38,395 nt of DNA from a virus: positions 1-38,395 of IMG/VR virus record IMGVR_UViG_3300025418_000346; one strand, written 5' to 3'. The position numbers and the translations under genes are program-made. This document shows positions 17,830 through 24,442 of this stretch, in pieces. Each line of letters opens with the position of its first letter. Position 1 is the first letter of the stretch. Below the pieces are notes generated by a model. It saw nothing but the letters and a program-made list of their open reading frames with translations, was not told the origin of the DNA and made no database searches.

Positions 17830-17958
17830 TACCGACGACTCAACCGATAGGGGAGCGTTTGACGCTTGACTTATGCCACGGCATAGGCAAAGATCAGCAA
17901 ACAGGGAACGAGTCCGCGAAGGATTCACTAATACCGACCAACCAACCGATAGGGGAGC
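17825..17958 (+). repeat. Imperfect 32-base direct repeat, 102-base period
   Basis: Copies lie at 17825-17856 and 17927-17958 and match at 29 of 32 positions, beginning ACTAATACCGAC and ending CAACCGATAGGGGAGC. The GGGGAGC end of the second copy is the ribosome binding site of the gene at 17964. The same end in the first copy has no start codon at a suitable distance, which suggests that a gene between the copies was lost or that the repeat arose by local duplication. Confidence 0.7.
17859..17894 (+). promoter_or_regulatory. Weak candidate internal promoter with palindromic operator
   Basis: Two overlapping -35-like boxes, TTGACG (17859-17864) and TTGACT (17866-17871), precede the palindrome TATGCC-AC-GGCATA (17872-17885). 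The -10 candidates, CATAGG and AAAGAT, are poor. The palindrome is the clearer signal and could be an operator for the second half of the early operon. Confidence 0.25.
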
Positions 17959-17963
17959 AAATA

Positions 17964-18158
17964 ATGAACAAGAATCAAGGACGAATCGCCTACTTTGAGG
18001 CGAAGGCAAAATTACTAGAAAATAACGCGATGAAGTTTGCCAGTGAAGGTCGCAACGATGAAGCGATTAAAGCTGGCATAGACATGGTGCGAGCCATGAG
18101 TGAAGCAACACGCCTACGCATAGGGCTAGGCAATAACAACCCAACCGACGCAGCATAA
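17964..18158 (+). CDS. Small helical hypothetical protein (64 residues)
   Basis: The product begins MNKNQGRIAYFEAKAKLLEN and is predicted to be two amphipathic helices, with DEAIKAGIDMVRAMSEATRL in the second. It has no Cys. The ATG follows GGGGAGCAAATA, a strong site. A longer open frame extends upstream, but it would run through the repeats without a good start. The function is unknown. Confidence 0.6.
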   Translation: MNKNQGRIAYFEAKAKLLENNAMKFASEGRNDEAIKAGIDMVRAMSEATRLRIGLGNNNPTDAA

Positions 18159-18172
18159 GAAAGGAGAGAACA

Positions 18173-18334
18173 ATGGCTAAGACACTGACTGAAACTATCG
18201 GACAACCTGCCACTGACGCACTACACGAAGCGATCAGAGTGGCATGGCAAGCAGGCTACGATCAAGCGATGATAGACCTGCAAAATCATGAGCAACACAT
18301 CAGCCAATTAGTGGCAGAAGATATTGGAGAATAA
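18173..18334 (+). CDS. Small helical hypothetical protein (53 residues)
   Basis: The product begins MAKTLTETIGQPATDALHEA and continues with AWQAGYDQAMIDLQNHEQHI. It is an acidic helical protein with an excellent AAGGAG site. Its stop overlaps the methyltransferase start as TAATG, so it is translationally coupled to that gene. The function is unknown; an accessory role with the methyltransferase is only a positional guess. Confidence 0.6.
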   Translation: MAKTLTETIGQPATDALHEAIRVAWQAGYDQAMIDLQNHEQHISQLVAEDIGE

Positions 18335-19340
18335 TGGCTACATTTGTTTCACTCTTTGCAGGTGTGGGTGGCTTTGATCTTGGTTTTGAGCAAGCTGGTC
18401 ACACCTGCGTAGGGCAAGTAGAGATAGATAAACACGCACAATCTGTGCTAAAGACACATTGGTTTGATGTGCCACTACATAATGACGTAACTACAGCTAC
18501 ACAATGGGCAAAGGAGATAGGTTTAATTGGAAAAGTTGACATTGTTTGCGGAGGATTTCCGTGCCAAGATGTCTCAGTCGCTGGCAAGCGTGCTGGAATC
18601 GCTGGGCAACGAAGTGGATTATTCTGGGACGCAATACGATTTGCACAAGAAGTTAAAGCACAAACAATCGTCTTGGAAAATGTCCCAGGACTTCTATCAA
18701 GCAACAACGGACGCGATTTCGGAGTCGTCCTCACTGCTCTGGCCGACGCAGGGTATCGCCACATTGAATGGCGAATTTTGGATTCGCAATTCTTCGGAGT
18801 ACCCCAGCGACGCCGTAGAGTCTTCATTGTCGGAAGTGTTACAGACCGACGCACCAGCCCGATACTCATTGAGTGCGAAAGCAGCGGAAGGAGTGCTACG
18901 CAGATCCAATCGCGGGGGCAAAACACTTCCCGATCATTTGCAGAAAGCTCTTGAAGATGTGGTGGGTCAAGTCGCGCAGAGCGCAGAGTGATACCGATTT
19001 TGAAACTTGGGTAGAAGGTGGCATAGTGCCGACCTTAAATGCTTTTGATAACGGAGATGTAAGGACTACAGTGTTAATTTTATTTGAAGCAACAAGGGTG
19101 GATGATGTAAGAATCCATGAGAAAGTAAGCCCAACCGTTCCAACTTATTGGGGAACGGGTGGAGCAAGAGTTCCTTACTGGTCTACAACACCAATCAGGC
19201 GTTTAATGCCTGTTGAGTGTGAGAGATTGCAAGGCTTCCCCGATGATTGGACCGACGGACAGGCAGATAGCCACCGATATAAGCAGATGGGAAATGCAGT
19301 AACTGTGAATGTAGCACGATGGATCGGGGAGCGTCTTTGA
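18334..19340 (+). pseudogene. C5 cytosine DNA methyltransferase (Dcm/Dnmt-like) in three reading frames
   Basis: All C5-methyltransferase motifs are present but split. Frame one (18334 to about 18842, open to 18954) carries motif I (FAGVGGFDLGFEQAG), motif IV with the catalytic Cys (GGFPCQDVS), motif VI (ENVPG) and QRRRRVFIVG. Frame two (about 18824 to 18991) carries ARYSLSAKAAEGVLRRSN, a segment I know from phage enzymes just after that point. Frame three (about 18985 to 19340) carries IVPTLNAFDNGDVRTT, motif IX (RRLMPVECERLQGFPDDW) and motif X (QMGNAVTVNV). Both shifts are +1. Two indels from decay or assembly error are the simplest reading, with programmed shifting less likely. If intact, it would methylate phage DNA against host restriction. 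Confidence 0.85.
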
Positions 19341-19786
19341 TCCGCAACCTCAACCCAGACGATCAACCGCTATGCGCGGACCCAGCCTACGACCCAGAAA
19401 TGTGGTTCCCTGAACCAGCTGGGCGTGGCAATCCTAACCTAGATACGCGCATTAACGCGACGTTAAGTAGGGCGGTAACTGCCATGCAAATCTGCACTAT
19501 CTGCCCGTTGCAACTAGCCTGTATTGAGTACGCGATGGAGTCTCTTGAGACGATCCATTACGGTATTTATGGCGCAACCTTGCCCATAGATCGGCAACGG
19601 GCGGTAGGTGCTGGGGATATTTCCAATACCCAGACTTGGCAGAGTAGGATTAGAAAGATGGCGAATGAGAAGGACATCCCCGTGCCTTACATCGCCAAAA
19701 GGGAAAGGCCAGAACTATTAGTATCCTTACAAGAAAGAGCCTCGTGGCGTGCGTTGTCCTGGGATTCATCGGAGGAGGCATCATAA
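19337..19786 (+). CDS. whiB: WhiB-family Fe-S transcriptional regulator
   Basis: This protein has 149 residues from a TTG at 19337, which has GGGGAG 5 bases upstream. An ATG at 19319 is in frame but lacks a site and overlaps the methyltransferase. The WhiB signature is clear: Cys13, then CTICPLQLAC with Cys53, Cys56 and Cys62 (C-x2-C-x5-C), a DPEMWFPE segment, and the GIYGA turn that replaces the usual GVWGG. These four Cys bind a 4Fe-4S cluster. Members act with the primary sigma factor in Actinobacteria, and phage copies can repress host whiB genes. The C-terminal 65 residues are basic and variable. Confidence 0.88.
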   Translation: MIRNLNPDDQPLCADPAYDPEMWFPEPAGRGNPNLDTRINATLSRAVTAMQICTICPLQLACIEYAMESLETIHYGIYGATLPIDRQRAVGAGDISNTQTWQSRIRKMANEKDIPVPYIAKRERPELLVSLQERASWRALSWDSSEEAS

Positions 19787-20154
19787 TTGCCCCACAGACC
19801 CCTTTACAGCCGTTTCTGAGGCATCATAAGGCCGACCTGCCGCCTACCGTTGATCAGTTGAAGGCATACACAAAGGCTAAATACCATCAGGACGACATCC
19901 AGTTTGAGGCACTAGATCTACTGTTCACAATGGAGTCGCACTGGAACTGGCGAGCTAGAGGCTCACGAACTACCCAAGGCAGGGCGTATGGCATAGCCCA
20001 AGCTCTGCCAGCGGACAAGATGGTGTCGGCAGGTAAGGATTACTTGACTAATCCCTACACCCAGATAAACTGGGCGTTGTTATATCTGAAAAGCAGGTAT
20101 CAGAACAATGCAATATACGCGCTCAAGCATGAGCTAAAACACGGATGGTGGTAG
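19744..20154 (+). CDS. Membrane-anchored lytic transglycosylase-like protein
   Basis: This 136-residue protein begins with a hydrophobic N-terminus (MACVVLGFIGGGIIIAP), a signal or anchor. It is followed by a lysozyme-like/SLT fold with a presumed catalytic Glu64 in FTMESHWNWRARGS and the YGIAQ motif at residues 82-86. ALLYLKSRYQNNAIYALKH fits the end of such domains. The GTG start overlaps whiB by 43 bases and has only a weak AAAGAG site, so the exact start is uncertain. It is early-expressed and unlike the late lysis genes, so local wall remodelling during infection, or exclusion of other phages, is as likely as lysis. Confidence 0.7.
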   Translation: MACVVLGFIGGGIIIAPQTPLQPFLRHHKADLPPTVDQLKAYTKAKYHQDDIQFEALDLLFTMESHWNWRARGSRTTQGRAYGIAQALPADKMVSAGKDYLTNPYTQINWALLYLKSRYQNNAIYALKHELKHGWW

Positions 20155-20157
20155 GAC

Positions 20158-20988
20158 ATGGAACCAACAGTCTTAATACATATACTGGCAAAGGACAAAG
20201 CAGCCATGCTACCAGCGTGGCTAAAGCAGAACTTAGAGAAGATTCAATACCCAAAGGATCGGATCATCCTTTACTTCCGCACCAATAACAACAACGACGA
20301 CACGGCAAAGATCTTGCACCAGTGGATAGATGATCAACACATACTTCGCGACAGGGAAGATGATGACTTTGAGTATTACAACTGGCGCGACATCATCATT
20401 GAGGACAGAGATGTCCAAGCCCAAGTGCAGAAGTATGGCGTACATGAGTGGACACCAGAGCGGTTCAAGGTGCTAGGAGAGTTACGCGAGCAGGGTATTG
20501 AGGAAGCAATCTTCTGGGATGTGGACTTCTACTACACCGTAGATGTAGATAACTTCACCATGCCACACACGCTTAAGAACTTGGTCAGCTACAACTTGCC
20601 AGTTGTCGCACCATTACTAATGAGTGCAGACCCAGAGCAACCTGCATACGCTAACTACCATAACAAGGCCACGCCTAACGGCTACTTCATGGACAATGAG
20701 GCGTATTACCGCATACTCAATCGTCAGGTGCAGGGACTCATCAAGTGTGATGTGGTTCACTGTTCCTATCTCATCCGCAAGGATGTCCTCAAGCGAGTCA
20801 CCTACCAAGATGGCACTGATGATTACGAGTATGTGATCTTCAGCCGTGAACTACGCCGCTTGGGTATCGCGCAATACTTGGACAACACAGAGGTCTATGG
20901 TTATCTCTCAACGCGGGAGAACGTCAAGGCGTGTGTTGATAAGATGGCAGAACTACGCAAGGAGTGGGTCAAGGGACAACTTAAGTGA
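20158..20988 (+). CDS. Glycosyltransferase resembling procollagen galactosyltransferases
   Basis: This 276-residue protein has a GT-A-like fold. The N-terminus (TVLIHILAKDKAAMLPAWL, then YPKDRIILYFRTNNNNDDT) and the core FWDVDFYYTVD with a DxD at 121-123, VVAPLLMSADP at 149-159, GYFMDNEAY and DDYEYVIFSR follow, in order, the landmarks of eukaryotic procollagen galactosyltransferases (GLT25D/COLGALT) as I recall them. It would transfer a sugar from a nucleotide donor using a metal held by the DxD. A collagen-like virion protein is encoded at 1-986, an obvious candidate acceptor, but that link is inferred. TAGGAC precedes the ATG. It overlaps the next gene by four bases (GTGA). Confidence 0.75.
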   Translation: MEPTVLIHILAKDKAAMLPAWLKQNLEKIQYPKDRIILYFRTNNNNDDTAKILHQWIDDQHILRDREDDDFEYYNWRDIIIEDRDVQAQVQKYGVHEWTPERFKVLGELREQGIEEAIFWDVDFYYTVDVDNFTMPHTLKNLVSYNLPVVAPLLMSADPEQPAYANYHNKATPNGYFMDNEAYYRILNRQVQGLIKCDVVHCSYLIRKDVLKRVTYQDGTDDYEYVIFSRELRRLGIAQYLDNTEVYGYLSTRENVKACVDKMAELRKEWVKGQLK

Positions 20989-21281
20989 GTATCAAACCAA
21001 CTGAATTAAAGAAGCTCGTTGCTCTGCTAGATGAGGAAGCACCATCGGCAGAGTGGCTGGCTAAGGCAGTCTGGGAACTGATGGAAGAGTTGGTAGCCAA
21101 GCGCCAGCAGTATGTAGTCTTTGCCGTACATCCATCGCTCAACATCATTCAAGCAGTCGGGCCATACCCGACGAAAGATAAACTATTAAAAGATTATGCT
21201 AAGCGCATTGGTGCATATGACTCAGCATCGTACGCACGAGTTGCAGAACTTGTCCACCCTGATATGATTACACAAGGTTGA
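20985..21281 (+). CDS. Small hypothetical protein (98 residues), end of early operon
   Basis: The product begins MSIKPTELKKLVALLDEEAP and is helical in its first half (AVWELMEELVAKRQQYVVFA). A short basic/aromatic second half contains VGPYPTKDKLLKDYAKRIG. The GTG start overlaps the glycosyltransferase stop and has AGGGAC about 11 bases upstream. It is the last rightward gene before the terminator. I recognise no family. Confidence 0.6.
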   Translation: MSIKPTELKKLVALLDEEAPSAEWLAKAVWELMEELVAKRQQYVVFAVHPSLNIIQAVGPYPTKDKLLKDYAKRIGAYDSASYARVAELVHPDMITQG

Positions 21282-21354
21282 TCGGTAGTTTCTAGTCCTT
21301 TCCGCCGATCAATAGCCAGCTCCCTGATCCTATCCAGGTTGAGCGGCAACAGTA

Positions 21355-21398
21355 AGACCCGCCAAGTGGTAAATCCCACCGAGCGGGTCTTTTGTTTT
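21355..21398 (+). terminator. Intrinsic terminator of the rightward early operon
   Basis: AGACCCGC (21355-21362) pairs with GCGGGTCT (21383-21390) around an inner GTGG/CCAC stem. It is followed by TTTGTTTT (21391-21398). The orientation fits termination of the plus-strand operon ending at 21281. A looser inverted repeat, TTGATCGG/CCGATCAA (21278-21312), lies just ahead. Confidence 0.85.
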
Positions 21399-21420
21399 AG
21401 GTACTTCCCCTATACCTAAA
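21396..21420 (-). other. Inverted repeat overlapping the stop of the leftward operon
   Basis: TTTAGGTA (21396-21403) and TACCTAAA (21413-21420) are perfect 8-base arms. The right arm contains the stop codon of the last leftward gene. Together with the adjacent plus-strand terminator it may end convergent transcription, but on the minus strand no U-run follows. Confidence 0.45.
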
Positions 21421-22072
21421 TCTGGTGTAGGCCGTTGGCATCCTTGTAGTAGCCATACCCTGTAGGAGTAAGAGTAAACGGTGCAGTTGCAAGATTAAGA
21501 TACGAGTATGGACCTTTAGCAGTTAGGTCATAGAACGCTGGTAGCGTCCAGTCTGGTGCAATAACATCGCGTCCATCACGAGCAGTGATCTTATACAAAC
21601 CACCACGGACGTGATCGGCAGGCTCTAGGAGCCACGTGCGACCCTTAGAATCTGGCTTAGATACATTGTTAATGTTTGGATCTACCAACATCTCCACCAC
21701 TTCATGGAACACAACCGCAGCTGTACCTTCTTGGTAACGATCCTTTGAGATGACCTTACCCTTAAACGACAAGCCCTTGCGGAACTTACCCAGTGGTGCA
21801 GTAGCAAATGAACCAGCCAAGATGTATGCAATCGGCTGACTGTTCAATACTTCATGGTAGCCATACGCACGCACGGCAGGGTTTGGAAACTTATCTACCA
21901 CACATACATTCCAGCCGTTGGCTGAGCGTGTAGTGCCAAGCTGTACGCCATTATCGCCCAAGCCCCACGCGGTGCAGACTTGGCTAACAAAAGCACCTAG
22001 TGCTGACTGAATAGCAACAGCATCTGGTGTTGAGAGTATCTTGGACTCATTGACAAATGTAATAGTAATCAT
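21416..22072 (-). CDS. Putative metallopeptidase-like phage protein with HExxE motif
   Basis: This protein has 218 residues from an ATG at 22072, which has GAGGCGG about 6 bases upstream and starts two bases after the FmdB-like stop. An earlier in-frame ATG at 22114 would overlap that gene. The notable segment is AAVVFHEVVEMLVDPNINN, with His123-Glu124 and Glu127 in a helix, which resembles zinc-metallopeptidase helices of HExxE type. GSFATAPLGKFRKG lies upstream. The C-terminal 70 residues are aromatic-rich (GYGYYKDANG). Substrate and family are uncertain. It is the last gene of the leftward operon. Confidence 0.6.
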   Translation of the reverse strand: MITITFVNESKILSTPDAVAIQSALGAFVSQVCTAWGLGDNGVQLGTTRSANGWNVCVVDKFPNPAVRAYGYHEVLNSQPIAYILAGSFATAPLGKFRKGLSFKGKVISKDRYQEGTAAVVFHEVVEMLVDPNINNVSKPDSKGRTWLLEPADHVRGGLYKITARDGRDVIAPDWTLPAFYDLTAKGPYSYLNLATAPFTLTPTGYGYYKDANGLHQI

Positions 22073-22073
22073 C

Positions 22074-22250
22074 TTACCGCCTCGCATTATCTGTTGAATA
22101 GAAACCTGACGCATTAAAACTTACTCCTGGCACAGTATACATACGCCCCATCGTTTGACCACAGCATACAGGGTTGTCCGCCTCAGCGTGGATGCTACGC
22201 TCCACAGTCTGCTCGCCACCACATACTACACAACGATAGTCATACTGCAC
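22074..22250 (-). CDS. FmdB-like zinc-ribbon protein (58 residues)
   Basis: The product begins VQYDYRCVVCGGEQTVERSI from a GTG, with GGGGGCGAAC just upstream. Cys7/Cys10 and Cys29/Cys30 fit the FmdB-type ribbon. The ending YTVPGVSFNASGFYSTD is very characteristic of actinobacterial FmdB-family proteins. It is a putative regulatory or nucleic-acid-binding protein. It overlaps the 41-residue gene upstream by 11 bases. Confidence 0.8.
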   Translation of the reverse strand: MQYDYRCVVCGGEQTVERSIHAEADNPVCCGQTMGRMYTVPGVSFNASGFYSTDNARR

Positions 22251-22365
22251 GTTCGCCCCCTATCGGACACTTATCTACACAATTCCACACAAGCTCCATG
22301 TATGAGTGACCTTCAACCCGACGGATCTCGGTGTAGCAATCTGAGTCATGGATGTATTTGCTCAT
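22240..22365 (-). CDS. Small hypothetical protein (41 residues)
   Basis: The product begins MSKYIHDSDCYTEIRRVEGH and ends DKCPIGGERAV. It has three Cys and no clear fold. An ATGA overlap with the sigma-like gene upstream and an overlap with the FmdB-like gene downstream argue that it is translated. Part of its 3' end supplies the ribosome binding site of the FmdB-like gene. Confidence 0.5.
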   Translation of the reverse strand: MSKYIHDSDCYTEIRRVEGHSYMELVWNCVDKCPIGGERAV

Positions 22366-22991
22366 TCCTCACCCTTTCCAAATGGGTTGTCCCCACCTAG
22401 CGAGAAGTGTAAGCGGCGCAACGCACCAGTAACACGGCGATGAGCCGTAGTATCTGAACAGTTGAGCAACTCAGCCATCTCGGTGTAGTTCTGGTTGTCA
22501 TAATACTTCATTTGCAATACCAGCTGGTCTGTTGGGTCTAACTTATGTACGGCACGGCGCACATCAAAGAGCTGGATGATGTAGTTGCCACCCTCGGCAG
22601 GGTTGCCACCACCTGAAACAATCTCATCAGCGTTTGCCGCTCGTGTCTCTAGCACATCAGACCAGATCAGCGGGAGCATATCCTCAAGGGTAGGGATGGA
22701 GTAGTAATGCTCATCTCGGATCTCATAGCCCAACTTCTGTGCCTTAGCACGACGGCAATACTTGTCCGCTTGGCGGGTTAAAGTCTTACCCAAATGTTTG
22801 ATGCCAGACTTCAGATCCTCTGGCTTCTGATCGGGGCTAAGCCACTGAGAAATCTTATCCTGGCGACGCACACACCAGAGCAACAGCTCTTGACGGACAT
22901 CGGCCACATCAAAATAGGGATGGTATTTGCGATGAACAATGCGGGCTACCTGAGCGGCAATGTCAACTACTTCCTCTGGTAGTTCATTCAT
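22362..22991 (-). CDS. Phage sigma-factor-like protein (sigma70/ECF type)
   Basis: In this 209-residue protein, residues about 10-90 (VDIAAQVARIVHRKYHPYFD, then DVRQELLLWCVRR) resemble sigma region 2. Residues about 150-200 (DPTDQLVLQMKYYDNQNYTE, then LLNCSDTTAHRRVTGALRRL) form a region-4 helix-turn-helix for a -35 element. A poorly conserved linker separates them. The usual role is to redirect host RNA polymerase, here plausibly to late head and tail promoters. Proteins of this type occur in actinobacteriophages at the end of replication operons. It overlaps the upstream nuclease gene by 8 bases. Confidence 0.78.
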   Translation of the reverse strand: MNELPEEVVDIAAQVARIVHRKYHPYFDVADVRQELLLWCVRRQDKISQWLSPDQKPEDLKSGIKHLGKTLTRQADKYCRRAKAQKLGYEIRDEHYYSIPTLEDMLPLIWSDVLETRAANADEIVSGGGNPAEGGNYIIQLFDVRRAVHKLDPTDQLVLQMKYYDNQNYTEMAELLNCSDTTAHRRVTGALRRLHFSLGGDNPFGKGEE

Positions 22992-23445
22992 TGATCACCA
23001 CAGGCAGGATGTAATCTGGGAAATCGTGGACGGCATTGAAATGCACGTTGAAGTCATGCTCGTTTGTATCGGCACGAGTGAGGCCAAAGATAGGGTCTAA
23101 ACAGCGCAAGGTGTGGGCTGGGATCAGTAGCAACGCATCAGTGTAGCGGATACAGATACGGTTGAAGGCATCTGGACGGTCATTGGTAGGCTCGGTAAGC
23201 CAGATCTGTTGCAACTTCTGGTATGGAAACTTAACCTCTGAGTCAACAGGACGCTTCATCCACTTCACTTCAAGCCCGCCGATGTAGTTGGCGTAACCAT
23301 TGCCATGATTCTTGTTGACAAGAAAGTCTATGAAATAGTACTTTGGTGTACCGTAGAGGTCCCATGAATATTCTTGAGATAGCCAGTTGGCCACCTTTTC
23401 TTCACGAGTACCATCGCCTGATACCTGGCGGATTGGCTCAACCAT
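22984..23445 (-). CDS. Putative PD-(D/E)XK-like nuclease (153 residues)
   Basis: The segment KYYFIDFLVNKNHGNGYANY leads into GGLEVKWMKR, giving an Asp followed about 20 residues later by Glu-x-Lys (ID ... EVK), the minimal PD-(D/E)XK core. Before it is REEKVANWLSQEYSWDL, a helix typical of such folds. It lies between Endo VII and the sigma-like gene with TAATG coupling. A role in DNA processing is inferred; motif evidence alone is moderate. Confidence 0.55.
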   Translation of the reverse strand: MVEPIRQVSGDGTREEKVANWLSQEYSWDLYGTPKYYFIDFLVNKNHGNGYANYIGGLEVKWMKRPVDSEVKFPYQKLQQIWLTEPTNDRPDAFNRICIRYTDALLLIPAHTLRCLDPIFGLTRADTNEHDFNVHFNAVHDFPDYILPVVINE

Positions 23446-23741
23446 TATGCCTGCCTCATCAGATAGGCCATCAGCTTGACGAGGATGTTCTTGCCCTCAA
23501 AGTAGCCAAGCCTAGTGTTGCAATTCATGCAGAGTAAGCCTCTCACCTGTAACGTTTCATGGTTGTGGTCTACAGCCAATGCGTGTAGTTTACCATCTTT
23601 TGTCAGGTTTTCGGGCTTTTCGCAGATGGCACAGACACCATTTTGTTTGGCAAAGATCTCTTCATACTCTTCAATGCTGATGCCATAGCGGGTCTTGTAG
23701 TTGTGCCTGCGCTTGCTTTCGTAAGGTATTTTTTTAGCCAT
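23445..23741 (-). CDS. Recombination endonuclease VII-like
   Basis: This 98-residue protein has the Endo VII/HNH core: CAIC (Cys37, Cys40), then LAVDHNHETLQVRGLLCMNCNTRLG with the Asp58-His59-Asn60-His61 metal site and a second CxxC (71, 74). Enzymes of this family resolve branched DNA before packaging. It lacks the longer C-terminal domain of T4 gp49, as is usual for actinophage copies. TAATG couplings exist on both sides. Confidence 0.9.
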   Translation of the reverse strand: MAKKIPYESKRRHNYKTRYGISIEEYEEIFAKQNGVCAICEKPENLTKDGKLHALAVDHNHETLQVRGLLCMNCNTRLGYFEGKNILVKLMAYLMRQA

Positions 23742-23887
23742 TAGGATGCGCTCTTATCTCCGTTGAGGATACGCAAAGCCCAATCAAGCCCAGCGTTAAA
23801 GCCTTCCATCCAATCAAAGTCTTTAGACTCCAATGGGACGCTTGTCTTAGCCGCCTCAATCTTGTCCTTAGCCTTCTCAAGATCCAT
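23741..23887 (-). CDS. Small helical hypothetical protein (48 residues)
   Basis: The product begins MDLEKAKDKIEAAKTSVPLE and contains DWMEGFNAGLDWALRILNG. It is entirely helical. Start and stop both overlap neighbours as TAATG, which makes it very likely real. The function is unknown. Confidence 0.6.
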   Translation of the reverse strand: MDLEKAKDKIEAAKTSVPLESKDFDWMEGFNAGLDWALRILNGDKSAS

Positions 23888-24264
23888 TACTTAGGCCACT
23901 TACCCCGCTCAATCATAAGCGCGATGACCGCATAGTTTGCCATGTCCTTGAAAGAATCCTCAATAGGCTCATGCCGTGGCGACCTACTGTGACTATAAAG
24001 ATTCTTAAGACGCTCAAACTTATCGCCAATACGCACCAGCAAACCGTTAATAGGACCGCCAAAGGCATTGTTAATATTGCCAGGGCCATAGTCAGCCTGC
24101 TTCGTGATAAGGAGATTTCCGATTTCATCCATTATTTCCCAGACGCTGGCCGCGAACTGGGTATCTGAACGAGCAGCTGGTTGCTTATCTTGTCTAGTGA
24201 TATAACTTTCAGCCCAATTGATTGAATCAACTTGATGGCCAATTCCATGTCCTCGCTCATCCAT
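23887..24264 (-). CDS. DUF1599 / nucleotide-modification-associated-domain-1-like protein
   Basis: This protein has 125 residues from the ATG at 24264, which has a strong GGGGAG site; an upstream in-frame ATG is less likely. LLITKQADYGPGNINNAF, GLLVRIGDKFERLKNLY and EDSFKDMANYAVIALMI match the order of conserved blocks in this family, which is predicted to act in nucleotide or base-modification pathways and related to MazG-like all-helical NTP pyrophosphohydrolases. The family role is largely predicted. It is coupled to both neighbours. Confidence 0.75.
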   Translation of the reverse strand: MDERGHGIGHQVDSINWAESYITRQDKQPAARSDTQFAASVWEIMDEIGNLLITKQADYGPGNINNAFGGPINGLLVRIGDKFERLKNLYSHSRSPRHEPIEDSFKDMANYAVIALMIERGKWPK

Positions 24265-24442
24265 TTGTCTCCCCTTGTATTTGTCCATTAAATATCCAAT
24301 TCCTTGAATCTTCATCTAACTTATATGTGTAGATCAACACTTGCCCATTGGCTAATCTATGTTCCATCTCAATAACATCTAATATCCACAATACATCTGG
24401 TACCCGTGCGCCATCTTTAGGACCGCCAATAAACTCAGGCAT
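24257..24442 (-). CDS. Small phage hypothetical protein (61 residues)
   Basis: The product begins MPEFIGGPKDGARVPDVLWI and ends NWIFNGQIQGETNG. The opening GGPxDG, a central beta segment (VLIYTYKLDEDS) and a terminal Trp are seen in a widespread family of short phage proteins of unknown function. It overlaps the neighbours by 8 bases on each side. Confidence 0.6.
   Translation of the reverse strand: MPEFIGGPKDGARVPDVLWILDVIEMEHRLANGQVLIYTYKLDEDSRNWIFNGQIQGETNG

Noticed and set aside
17873-17998. 41-residue plus-strand ORF starting in the palindrome
   Set aside because: It runs through the second direct repeat and into the next gene in another frame, and its product is a random-looking basic sequence.
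18399-18926. Minus-strand open frame of 175 residues opposite the methyltransferase
   Set aside because: It is an antisense shadow; the plus strand encodes clear methyltransferase motifs.
18334-19340. Programmed +1 frameshifting as the primary explanation of the methyltransferase
   Set aside because: Two shifts would be needed, the UCU-UGA and GAG-UGA contexts are not classic slippery sites, and the conserved segment begins well before the first stop.
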